DNA from: Fibrobacterota bacterium
GTDB lineage: Bacteria; Fibrobacterota; Chitinivibrionia; Chitinivibrionales; Chitinispirillaceae
Reading direction: 5' to 3'
DNA length: 64,000 nucleotides
Assembly: GCA_023459055.1 (NCBI GenBank)
Contig: JAEWVR010000015.1
Coordinates: 1-64,000 of the forward strand
A model generated the notes under the pieces. The model did not search any database. It was not told where the DNA came from and worked only from the letters and a program-made list of their open reading frames with translations. Positions 7,693 to 15,047 of the stretch are shown here, in pieces. A program made the translations under genes and the position numbers. Each line of letters starts with the position of its first letter. Positions within the stretch are counted from its first letter, which is position 1.

Positions 7693-8202
7693 ATGTTCAG
7701 GATGTCGTTTTTGTTGATAGTTGTTTCTGCCTGTATTCTTTTTGCACAGACAAAAGATGCGTATGAAACGGGTGATGGTGGTATTGAAGGGAAAAAAGGG
7801 CTCCTTGATCCATCGCGGTTTTCCATGCAGAACAGTGTCTCATTCGGGATGACAAGCAGCGGTCTGTCAAAGAGTGACCTGAAATCGCAGAGTCTTTACT
7901 CAACATTGCTTCAATACAGGTTTAATGCACCGGTAACGGTTAATCTTAACTTCGGGCTTCCGATTCACTCGACGATGTCTTCAGCGCATAATCTCAATCT
8001 CAACAATATTGAGTCTATGGATTATTTTAAAAACATGCCGATCAGCGGATCAATTACCTGGCAGCCACGGCAAAATTTCTTTATACAACTTAACGTAGAG
8101 CGAAACACCTATTCCGGAAGCTCATACTACGATCAGATGTTTCCCGGATATTTCAGGCATGGGTCAATCTTCACGGATTCATCATCCATGTTTCGCAGAT
8201 AG
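7693..8202 (+). CDS. Secreted protein of unknown function
   Basis: The start at 7693 is supported by AGAGG five bases upstream and by the signal peptide that begins there (MFRMSFLLIVVSACILFAQ), giving 169 residues. The mature part is Ser/Asn/Tyr-rich with alternating polar and hydrophobic residues such as TVNLNFGLP, SGSITWQP and FFIQLNVER. These look like amphipathic beta-strands of a small outer-membrane barrel or surface protein. It ends in FRR without a recognisable sorting tail. No family is recognised. It sits alone upstream of the TIGR02147/lipoprotein pair. Confidence 0.7.
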   Translation: MFRMSFLLIVVSACILFAQTKDAYETGDGGIEGKKGLLDPSRFSMQNSVSFGMTSSGLSKSDLKSQSLYSTLLQYRFNAPVTVNLNFGLPIHSTMSSAHNLNLNNIESMDYFKNMPISGSITWQPRQNFFIQLNVERNTYSGSSYYDQMFPGYFRHGSIFTDSSSMFRR

Positions 8203-8376
8203 TAATCCTTCAAAGGTACTGTTATTGTATTTGGTATACCGGTGTGAGTATCAACCTGATATCAACCGGTACTCATCTCTGAATACTTGTGTACTGTATT
8301 CTTACTGAATACGTTTTTTCAATAATTTACGTTTGTGATCAGGTAAACCGGTCTGTTCTGATGTATACTTATCTAT

Positions 8377-9261
8377 ATGAGTACATTACAGGAAAATACA
8401 TTGGAATCACCTGATATTTTTGAATATTACGATTACAGAAAGTACCTTCTGGATCTTGTCGAGTTTGAAAGAAAGCGTACACCTGTATTCTCAAATCGGT
8501 ATATTGTGCAGAAAGCCGGTTTTAAATCACCGACAGCATTAAAGCATGTAATCGATGGGAAAAGGAATCTTAGCCTCGAGTCTGCGAACAGATTTGCTAC
8601 GGCACTTAAAATCGAGGGTATTCGCAGGCACTATTTTCTTACGCTTGTGCTTTTTAATCAGACGGCATCACTTGAGGAGCGGGAGAAGTACCTTAATGAA
8701 CTGCTGGAGCTTCGCAGAACCGATAATCCATCACGGCTAAACGAGGAACAGTATGATGTTTTCAGCAAGTGGTACCATCTGGCAATCAAGGAACTGATTG
8801 AGTTACCCGATTACAAGAACTCATCAAAGTGGATAGGACGTGTGCTCAGTCCTCAGATATCGGCAAATGAAGCTGCGGATTCAATTAATTTACTGAAACG
8901 GGTTGGATTGATCGAAAAACGGGATGGTGCTTTTCGTCCCGTGAATAAAGTGCTTGTCACCGATGAACGGGTGCGCTCAGTAAAAGTGATTGAATACCAT
9001 CGTCAGATGATCCAGCTTGGAGCCGATTCAATAACACGATTTCGGTCTGAAGAGCGGGAAGTGAGTGGTACAACGATCAGGGTGAATAAAGAGGAGTTCA
9101 GGAGTGTGGTTGCAATGGTCAGAGAATTGCGCAGAAAATTGCTGGCACTTGCAGCAAAGAGTACTGATGGAGATCAGATTTATCAGTTGAATTTTCAGCT
9201 GTTTCCTCTGGTAAATACCGATAGGGGAGCTCGGTTGACTGATGAACGGGAGGATCTGTGA
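8377..9261 (+). CDS. TIGR02147-family protein (Fibrobacterota-type regulator-like)
   Basis: 294 residues. The N-terminal pattern (DIFEYYDYRKYLLDLVEF, SNRYIVQKAGFKSPTALKHV, GKRNLSLESANRFATAL) is the hallmark of TIGR02147, a family expanded in Fibrobacter-like bacteria. The KSPTALKHV...RFATAL part resembles a helix-turn-helix, and the later ANEAADSINLLKRVGLIEK segment resembles a winged helix, so a DNA-binding role is likely though not proven. The stop overlaps the start of the downstream lipoprotein gene as GTGA, so the two are translationally coupled. No clear ribosome binding site precedes the ATG. The product is cytoplasmic. Confidence 0.85.
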   Translation: MSTLQENTLESPDIFEYYDYRKYLLDLVEFERKRTPVFSNRYIVQKAGFKSPTALKHVIDGKRNLSLESANRFATALKIEGIRRHYFLTLVLFNQTASLEEREKYLNELLELRRTDNPSRLNEEQYDVFSKWYHLAIKELIELPDYKNSSKWIGRVLSPQISANEAADSINLLKRVGLIEKRDGAFRPVNKVLVTDERVRSVKVIEYHRQMIQLGADSITRFRSEEREVSGTTIRVNKEEFRSVVAMVRELRRKLLALAAKSTDGDQIYQLNFQLFPLVNTDRGARLTDEREDL

Positions 9262-10304
9262 CTGGTTTTGTAAAGAGTTGTATCGGGCTGACTGCCGTGA
9301 TGTTTATGCTCCTGGGTTGCACGAATGAGAGTAATCTTAGCGGTGGCATTGATGTCGGTAACCCGGGAAAAATTGCCGGTGTTGTAAAGGCTGCGAATGA
9401 TAAAGTCGTACCTGGAGCAATGGTAATACTTGGTTACGATACGATTTTGCCCAAAACGCTAAAAACAACAGATACAGTCATTCGAAACGGCTTAGGATTC
9501 ATTTTCAAACTGAATTATTTTGATACAATTATTACCGATGAGTATGGTAAATTTTTCTTTGATTCGCTCTATCCGGGTGATTATGTCGTAACGGTTAAGG
9601 CACCGGGGCTTGCCGGGGTTAATTATGTTTCTGTTTTTGATGGATCAGCGGGGGTGTCAGTCTCAATCGCAGTTACAAAACCATCAGTGGTAACAATAAT
9701 ACCTGCAGTAAAGGGTGATACTTCGTTTTCACTCGCAAGGATAGCCGGGATACCGTATCAGGCAATAGCGGATAGCAGTGGGACAATCAGATTTGATTCG
9801 CTGCCATCAGGAATAAGAACACTGGTTGTATATGGCAGGGATGATAGTCGGTATGTCATTGATAATGTTAGAATTAAACCAGAAACGAATGCAGTGCTTG
9901 TCGCTGATGTATCCATTCCGGTGGTTCAGTGGGTCTTTAAAAATGAGTATCGCAGGGAAGATATGCCACCGTACGTGTTTAAGTATGGAAGGTGGAACAA
10001 TCAGGTATCGATATGGGATTCATCTGCGTATGATATATATATTCAATTCAGTCATGCAATGGATCCGATAACAACACTTCCGGCGATACAGGCTGTTTCA
10101 GACAGATCCAGCTTGATAATTGACAAAGTACAATGGTATAGTAATGATATAATTCTGCTTCGGCTCTGTGTGGCAGACAGCGCAGGAGTATGCGATAAAT
10201 CGTTGCTGGAACAAGCAGTTCCATGGACTTTCAGCATAGATACCGGGGCATCATCATTGACCGGTCGCAGGATGACATGGACAGATACTGTTAAAATTCA
10301 ATAA
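9258..10304 (+). CDS. Lipoprotein with carboxypeptidase-regulatory-like domain
   Basis: 348 residues starting at a GTG that overlaps the previous stop; GGGAGGA lies just upstream. A signal peptide ends in a lipobox (MLLGC). Right after it comes GGIDVGNPGKIAGVV, a short motif I associate with lipoproteins beside TIGR02147 genes. A carboxypeptidase-regulatory-like/CnaB-type beta-sandwich follows (GKIAGVVKAANDKVVPGAMV ... DEYGKFFFDSLYPGDYVVTV), and a second similar repeat may be present around residues 155-215. The C-terminal third has no assignment. It is probably anchored in the outer membrane. Coupling to TIGR02147 suggests the pair acts as one sensing or surface module, which is inference. 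Confidence 0.8.
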   Translation: MTGFVKSCIGLTAVMFMLLGCTNESNLSGGIDVGNPGKIAGVVKAANDKVVPGAMVILGYDTILPKTLKTTDTVIRNGLGFIFKLNYFDTIITDEYGKFFFDSLYPGDYVVTVKAPGLAGVNYVSVFDGSAGVSVSIAVTKPSVVTIIPAVKGDTSFSLARIAGIPYQAIADSSGTIRFDSLPSGIRTLVVYGRDDSRYVIDNVRIKPETNAVLVADVSIPVVQWVFKNEYRREDMPPYVFKYGRWNNQVSIWDSSAYDIYIQFSHAMDPITTLPAIQAVSDRSSLIIDKVQWYSNDIILLRLCVADSAGVCDKSLLEQAVPWTFSIDTGASSLTGRRMTWTDTVKIQ

Positions 10305-10350
10305 TCCGGATAGTAAAAGAGTCATGATCATAAAACAGGAGGATAGTGCT

Positions 10351-11688
10351 ATGGGTAAATTCAGGTTTTCACTACTGGTTGCCGGGATAGCTGGGTTATT
10401 TTCGGCTGCTGGTGCTGCGACTATTTTTCAGGAGGATTTTTCGAGTCCGGGTGATGCGAATACAGCATGGATTGTATCCAATGATTTCGTAACCAGAACA
10501 TTTAGTACCGGTGCATGTGTTGTAACCAACGCCAGTGACCAATTCACCGGGTATGTCTACCATGTTTACACTACAAAGCCTGCTGTCTTTACGGTGTCAG
10601 CAAAAATTTCCCGTACGGTTGAAACTGCTCAGGCCGGTTTTTCTCTAGGATTTAACGCTGCAGATTATAGCGGATTAATAGTCATGGTTGCAAAAGATGC
10701 TGTTTATTTCGGTAAATCATCAGAGGAATCACTTAACGGTGTTGCTTCTCCCTATATTGACAAAAGTGACAATGTGCTAAAAGTCAGTATGAACGGGTCA
10801 ACCTGTAATATTTTTGTTAACGATAAATTTGTTACTACCTTTAATTACTCATCAATTCCAGCCGGTGACTTCGGGTTTATTGTGTCGAAACAGACTACTG
10901 CAGCGTATGATAATGTTCTTGTAACAAATGAGTTTACCGATAAACCGGCACCGGTTAAAGATTATGTTGATGAGTTTGATGGTACACTTAAAGCGGACTG
11001 GACAGTATACAAAGGGAACGGTACTGCTGCAGCACAGAATGGTAAGCTGTCAATGGTTTCTGATAACACTGCCGATGCGTATGTCAATATGCTTGTCAAC
11101 ATAGAACTTGATTCGTTTGTCCTCAAAACAGTCGTATCGCATCGTTCCGGTAGTGCCAGCAGTGTATACGGAATACTTCTTGAAGGTGACGAAGACACTG
11201 CACAGTCAACCTTTGCAATTACTGCCGGCAAGTATTACGGAGCAGTTGCAGGACGTCACGCTTTTAATCTGGCATCGACAGCAAAAATCAGAGGATTGGC
11301 CTATACTGAGGGAGGTCAGACATATTACTACAAAGATACTCTTGAGGTTGTCAGGTATAGCGGTGTGAACACCTATGCATTTATAGTAAATGGTGATACA
11401 CTCACACGTTTAAGCGGCCTGAACTATCCGATAACAAAAGCCGGGCTGTTTTGCCAGGATAGTCTGAATCTTGAATTCGAGAGCTTTACTATTAATTCAC
11501 TTCCAGTAACATCAGTTAAACGATTTGCGAACAAACGATCTATCCCTTTAATGTCAAACTCGAAGACATATAGGGCTATTGATCCTCTTGGAAGAGTAAT
11601 GCCGATCAATAAAGTACTTGATAAAAAGGGTGCTGCTGGTGTGTACATAATCGAGACAAATCGTGGAGCGCAGACAATGCTCAGATAA
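10351..11688 (+). CDS. Secreted ConA-like lectin-type protein with sorting-like tail
   Basis: The ATG at 10351 follows AGGAGG by eight bases and opens a signal peptide (MGKFRFSLLVAGIAGLFS), giving 445 residues. Two segments look like concanavalin-A/LamG-type jelly rolls: one begins IFQEDFSSPGDANTAW (residues ~25-190), the other YVDEFDGTLKADWTVY (~205-380). The C-terminal ~45 residues (YRAIDPLGRV...GVYIIETNRG) resemble the type IX secretion-type tails of Fibrobacter and Bacteroidetes surface proteins. It is probably a secreted glycan-binding protein; no catalytic motif is seen. It lies 46 bp downstream of the lipoprotein gene and may be cotranscribed. Confidence 0.7.
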   Translation: MGKFRFSLLVAGIAGLFSAAGAATIFQEDFSSPGDANTAWIVSNDFVTRTFSTGACVVTNASDQFTGYVYHVYTTKPAVFTVSAKISRTVETAQAGFSLGFNAADYSGLIVMVAKDAVYFGKSSEESLNGVASPYIDKSDNVLKVSMNGSTCNIFVNDKFVTTFNYSSIPAGDFGFIVSKQTTAAYDNVLVTNEFTDKPAPVKDYVDEFDGTLKADWTVYKGNGTAAAQNGKLSMVSDNTADAYVNMLVNIELDSFVLKTVVSHRSGSASSVYGILLEGDEDTAQSTFAITAGKYYGAVAGRHAFNLASTAKIRGLAYTEGGQTYYYKDTLEVVRYSGVNTYAFIVNGDTLTRLSGLNYPITKAGLFCQDSLNLEFESFTINSLPVTSVKRFANKRSIPLMSNSKTYRAIDPLGRVMPINKVLDKKGAAGVYIIETNRGAQTMLR

Positions 11689-11720
11689 TCAGAGTTTTTT
11701 GAGGAACTAAGAGGTATATG

Positions 11721-11937
11721 CAGGGGCCTGTATGCAATATCGTTAAGTTAAAATTGACACGTAAGACTCGCCCCCTAAATCCCCCGCAGGGGGACTTTGA
11801 GAGCTGAATAGCTTGTTTGGTCTATTTCTTTAAGTCCCCCTGCGGGGGATTTAGGGGGCGAGCAACCGGCACAGTTGTAATATGTCAAGTTTAAGTTAAC
11901 GACATTGGGGTCTGTATGTCAGGCCCCTTTTTTTATG
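11721..11937 (+). terminator. Terminator split by an inserted element
   Basis: The outer arms AGGGGCCTG (11722-11730) and CAGGCCCCTTTTTTT (11920 onwards) pair perfectly. With the inserted element and one target copy removed, the sequence reads GGGGCCTG-TATGT-CAGGCCCC plus a T-run, a textbook terminator for the upstream secreted-protein gene. With the insert the loop is about 190 bases, so function may be reduced, although the insert carries its own long hairpin. Confidence 0.7.
11735..11907. mobile_element. MITE-like element with long internal inverted repeat
   Basis: A 173-bp non-coding element. Imperfect terminal inverted repeats start CAATATCGTTAAGTTAAAAT and, on the other strand, CAATGTCGTTAACTTAAACT. 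The flanks GGGCCTGTATG and GGGTCTGTATG form an 11-bp target duplication with one mismatch. Inside is a perfect 31-bp inverted repeat (11767-11797 and 11832-11862) rich in CCCCC/GGGGG. TSD length and tips suggest mobilisation by an IS4-type transposase in trans; that is inference. No transposase is encoded. Confidence 0.75.
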
Positions 11938-11941
11938 ATCG

Positions 11942-12997
11942 TTAATGATTTAGAATTACTTTTACTGCCTTATCAATACCATCACTTATCACGGGCTGTA
12001 AATTTGTGTGTTCGATCTTATCTATTGCTGACGCCCAGTTAAGACGATAGAAATCATCCGTGCTCATCTGTATACCACCTCCCCAGTTGATAACCGCCTG
12101 TTCCAGTACCGGGTACTCTGCAAACTTTGTTCTGGGAAGATAGACAATGGGTTTCCCGTTCAGCATACATTCCGATACTGCGCCGTAGCCGAGTTTGGAG
12201 AACATTGCGTCCGTTGACGCAATAAGATCCTGGTATCTGAAATGATCTTTGGTTATACAATGAAAGTTGCGGGGATTGCCCGGAAGCGGGTATACTCCGA
12301 GAAATTCCCAGTCGGTAAATTTTTCAAGATTGTTCCACTGTGCTGTATGCATACCGAAATTACCGACATAGATAAGACCTATTTTTTTATCCTTTTGAAT
12401 ATTAAATCTGGAAAGAATGTGGTTTCTGACATCCTTTCCTTTACGACCGACTACATTGACCGGAATCCGGTTTTTAAAATAATCCATTTTTAGAGCAGGG
12501 GAGAGTGCCAGCAGTGAATCCGCAAGCCTGTACTGACTTTTTATTGTGTCAAGCATTGGCTTGTATTGTGGCATATCGTCAAGATATTCCTGATAAATGT
12601 CATACCAGGTGAAATTGGTGATTGCAATTGATGGCAGGGAGCAGGCGTGCGCAACTTCGAATGCAAACGGGGTTATATCACTGATAATAAGGTCGACGTT
12701 GTGTATTTTACACTGATGTATCTCGTTGTCAAGAGATGCTTTATTCCTTTCGGCAAGCATCGCATAACGGGACAGTGTTGATGCAACATCAGTGGTGACA
12801 CCATCAGACTGTATACATCCGCAATCAAACTCACCCGGAATGTAATTGAATTGCCGTGCCAGCTCTTCACGGAAAAATGTTTCCGGGAGTGTTGTCCTGA
12901 ATGTTATATGACACTGTGATGGCAGTGCTTCTGCAAGGCAGCAGGTCCTTACACCATGGCCGTATCCATGTGATGTAACGTAGTAAAAAATGTTCAC
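11942..12997 (-). CDS. GT-B glycosyltransferase (MurG/arabinokinase-N-domain-like)
   Basis: 351 residues. The N-terminal YVTSHGYGHGVRTCCLAEAL matches the SxHGxGH nucleotide-sugar glycosyltransferase fold seen in MurG-like enzymes and in the N-terminal domain of L-arabinokinase. The C-terminal donor site looks normal: SKLGYGAVSECMLNGKPIVYLPR is the Gly/Glu-rich UDP-binding segment. A GTG start with AAGGA eight bases upstream is the best start. The acceptor is unknown. The gene lies just downstream of a decayed SGNH esterase start and is convergent with the secreted ConA-like protein. A cytoplasmic soluble or peripheral enzyme is expected. Confidence 0.75.
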   Translation of the reverse strand: MNIFYYVTSHGYGHGVRTCCLAEALPSQCHITFRTTLPETFFREELARQFNYIPGEFDCGCIQSDGVTTDVASTLSRYAMLAERNKASLDNEIHQCKIHNVDLIISDITPFAFEVAHACSLPSIAITNFTWYDIYQEYLDDMPQYKPMLDTIKSQYRLADSLLALSPALKMDYFKNRIPVNVVGRKGKDVRNHILSRFNIQKDKKIGLIYVGNFGMHTAQWNNLEKFTDWEFLGVYPLPGNPRNFHCITKDHFRYQDLIASTDAMFSKLGYGAVSECMLNGKPIVYLPRTKFAEYPVLEQAVINWGGGIQMSTDDFYRLNWASAIDKIEHTNLQPVISDGIDKAVKVILNH

Positions 12998-13028
12998 GTT
13001 GCAATTCCTTGTATGTTTAAATTATTGA

Positions 13029-13130
13029 TCAAAAGCTGAATGTAATGCTGTTGCCGATACAGGCGACCTTTTTTTGTGCTGATACGATAGAAAATGTGCC
13101 AATAATTAAAATCAGAATGCATTTTTTCAT
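13029..13130 (-). pseudogene. Truncated SGNH/GDSL hydrolase (5' remnant)
   Basis: A 33-codon frame with a good GGA site seven bases upstream, a complete signal peptide (MKKCILILIIGTFSIVSAQ), and then KKVACIGNSITF, which is block I (GNSIT) of SGNH/GDSL esterases. A stop follows two codons later. The rest of the enzyme (normally ~200 residues, with blocks III and V) is missing, and the next gene starts about 30 bp on. It appears to be the left-over 5' end of a secreted carbohydrate esterase after a deletion; the neighbouring GH5 cellulase fits that role. Confidence 0.7.
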
Positions 13131-13296
13131 GATATTTTCCAATTCTCAGGATAAATTATTAATTAATATACTATGATAAACGTTGATTCTGATGAAAAAA
13201 TTGTTATTGTGTAAATGGTTTGATGCAATTATTTGAAATCTGGCGGACTGTTAGTTGTTGTCTGTTGCCTATTTTTTTTGAAACAATTGAAAAACT

Positions 13297-13315
13297 AATG
13301 AACGGAACGTTCATT
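13297..13315. promoter_or_regulatory. Palindromic operator candidate 1
   Basis: AATGAACG-GAA-CGTTCATT is a perfect 8-bp inverted repeat with a 3-bp spacer, about 115 bp upstream of the cellulase start. The shape suits a TetR-type or similar dimeric repressor. Confidence 0.5.
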
Positions 13316-13345
13316 TTTGCGACTAATCACAATAGACAGGTACGG

Positions 13346-13359
13346 TGTTAACGTTAACA
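13346..13359. promoter_or_regulatory. Palindromic operator candidate 2 (LacI/CcpA-like)
   Basis: TGTTAACGTTAACA is a perfect 14-bp palindrome with a central CG, the form bound by LacI-family regulators, and close to the cre-type pattern TGWAANCGNTNWCA. It sits 70 bp before the cellulase start, where a repressor could block the promoter. Confidence 0.6.
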
Positions 13360-13428
13360 GTTGTTTTGTTACTACGATTAGCGGGATGTTACAGGTTACT
13401 ATCCTTTGGTAAATAACAGGAGATGAAA

Positions 13429-14823
13429 ATGATTAAAAAGGTTATGCGGTATCTTATTGCAGCAGCGGTAAGCATCCCATGTATGGTTGTGTCATCAGAT
13501 GCCGCCGGAGTTATGCGCGATATGACATCGATGCAGATTGTTGCCGATATGAAACTCGGATGGAATCTTGGTAATACGCTTGACGCATGGGTAGAAGGTT
13601 CCAGTGGACTTGGATTGGCAACAGAAACCAGCTGGGGAAATCCTAAAACGACAAAAGCCATGTTTGATGCGCTCAAGGCAAAAGGTTTCAAAACCGTTCG
13701 TGTTCCGGTAACCTGGAATGGTCATTTCGGTGGAGCTCCATCCTATACAATTGATAAAGCATGGCTTGACAGAGTTGAGGAAGTTGTCAAGTATGGTATC
13801 GATAACGGGATGTATGTTATCCTTAATTCGCATCATGACGAATGGGTAAAACTGTATGCATCATCGCAAACTGAAGTTACGGCGAAAATTACAAAACTAT
13901 GGGAGCAGATAGCTGGTCGTTTTATTGATTACAGCGATTACCTCATATTCGAAACACTCAATGAACCAAGGCTGTATGGTGAATCATCAGAGTGGAATGG
14001 CGGTACAGCTGATGCCCGTAAAGTGCTTAATGCATATAATTTGGCAATTGTCAATACCATGCGAAACAGTGGCGGGAATAATGCCCTTCGTCATATCATG
14101 ATCCCGACGCACGCTGCTACATCAATGGAAGTTGCTCAGAATGATCTTGTTATTCCAAATAATGATAAACGGATTATCGTTTCACAGCATACCTATTGGC
14201 CCTATACCTTTACAATGGAAAATCCCGGAAGTAACACCTGGGGCTCAGCAAGCGATAAGAGTGCCTGTGATGCAGAGCTTGACAGAATTTATAATAAATT
14301 TTGCAAAAAAGGTATCCCGGTAGTCGTTGGTGAATGGGGCACCATTGATAAAAACAACACCTCCGCACGCACTGTCCATGCAGAGTATTATACTGCAGCA
14401 GTCAGAAAACGCGGAATGCTTCCGGTCTGGTGGGATAATGGTGACTCCAAAGCCGGTGGTTTTGCACTGCTTAACAGGAGTAACGGTTCATGGTATTTTC
14501 CTGAGATTGTTGATGCACTTATCAAAGGCTCAAATGTTGCTGTTTCTGTTGAAAAAGATGCAAACTCTTTGAATATGGTAAAAAACAATCCGGTTTCAAT
14601 TGAAAACGGATTTGTCAGGTTTACGCACAACCTTGATGGTGCTGTTGCCATAAATGTTGTCGATCTTAAAGGCCGGGCAGTGTGCAGTGTTATCAATTCT
14701 ACGATAACAAAGGGAGAGCACGTTTTCAGAATTCCGTCTGAGCATATGTCCCGCGGAAGCTATGTGCTTAATGTTGCGACAGCATCCGGTGCAGTTTCGA
14801 AAAAGTTCAACAACTACAGATAG
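13429..14823 (+). CDS. GH5 endoglucanase (cellulase) with sorting-like tail
   Basis: The second ATG (13429) is preferred because AGGAG lies six bases upstream; the ATG at 13423 would touch it. 464 residues. A signal peptide is followed by a GH5 catalytic domain: GWNLGNTLDAW, RVPVTWNGHF, HHDEW, FETLNEP with the acid/base Glu at residue 179, QHTYWPYTF, and VVGEWG with the nucleophile Glu at 302. A C-terminal ~80-residue beta domain (AINVVDLKGRAV...GSYVLNVATASG...) resembles type IX secretion tails. It is a secreted beta-1,4-glucanase, likely active on cellulose or related glucans. Two palindromic operators upstream suggest sugar-responsive control. Confidence 0.92.
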   Translation: MIKKVMRYLIAAAVSIPCMVVSSDAAGVMRDMTSMQIVADMKLGWNLGNTLDAWVEGSSGLGLATETSWGNPKTTKAMFDALKAKGFKTVRVPVTWNGHFGGAPSYTIDKAWLDRVEEVVKYGIDNGMYVILNSHHDEWVKLYASSQTEVTAKITKLWEQIAGRFIDYSDYLIFETLNEPRLYGESSEWNGGTADARKVLNAYNLAIVNTMRNSGGNNALRHIMIPTHAATSMEVAQNDLVIPNNDKRIIVSQHTYWPYTFTMENPGSNTWGSASDKSACDAELDRIYNKFCKKGIPVVVGEWGTIDKNNTSARTVHAEYYTAAVRKRGMLPVWWDNGDSKAGGFALLNRSNGSWYFPEIVDALIKGSNVAVSVEKDANSLNMVKNNPVSIENGFVRFTHNLDGAVAINVVDLKGRAVCSVINSTITKGEHVFRIPSEHMSRGSYVLNVATASGAVSKKFNNYR

Positions 14824-14850
14824 CGCTTTTTGTAAAGATATACGCTATCT
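14818..14850 (+). terminator. Hairpin at the end of the cellulase gene
   Basis: AGATAGCG/CGCTATCT pair across a 17-base loop that contains CTTTTTG. The left arm includes the stop codon. There is no T-run after the stem, so termination is only possible. Confidence 0.4.
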
Positions 14851-14909
14851 GAATCCCTCGTCAATGTTTTTGACATAGTGTTTACAAGGCGGGAGTGTAC
14901 TTATGCGCT

Positions 14910-14947
14910 CGCCCCCTCCCCAGCTGCTTTGAGCTGGGGTGGGGGCG
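14910..14947. repeat. REP-like GC-rich hairpin
   Basis: CGCCCCCTCCCCAGCT and AGCTGGGGTGGGGGCG form an inverted repeat with a 6-base loop and a single T/T mismatch. The left flank shares CTCGCCCCCT with the MITE-like element at 11767-11776, so the two may belong to one repeat family. No T-run follows. Confidence 0.6.
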
Positions 14948-15004
14948 TGTGATTGATACAAATATAACGTTCTTTTCTCTTAACCTCAAGGCAACGATCT
15001 GTGA

Positions 15005-15016
15005 GGGGGGGGGGGG
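15005..15016 (+). repeat. Homopolymer run of 12 G
   Basis: Twelve consecutive G residues lie in the intergenic region about 30 bp past the 3' end of recD. Such tracts slip easily, but no start codon or promoter depends on this one, so phase variation is unlikely. Confidence 0.9.
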
Positions 15017-15047
15017 CGTAATATTGACAACCTAAAATTCGTGTATG

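Larger units (their letters stand above)
13131..13428. other. Upstream region of the GH5 cellulase gene
   Basis: An AT-rich non-coding region between the divergent esterase remnant and the cellulase. Apart from the two palindromes listed separately, I see no further gene or RNA in it. Confidence 0.5.

Noticed and set aside
15005..15016. Phase-variation tract
   Set aside because: The G12 run is intergenic at the 3' side of recD and far from any start codon or promoter.
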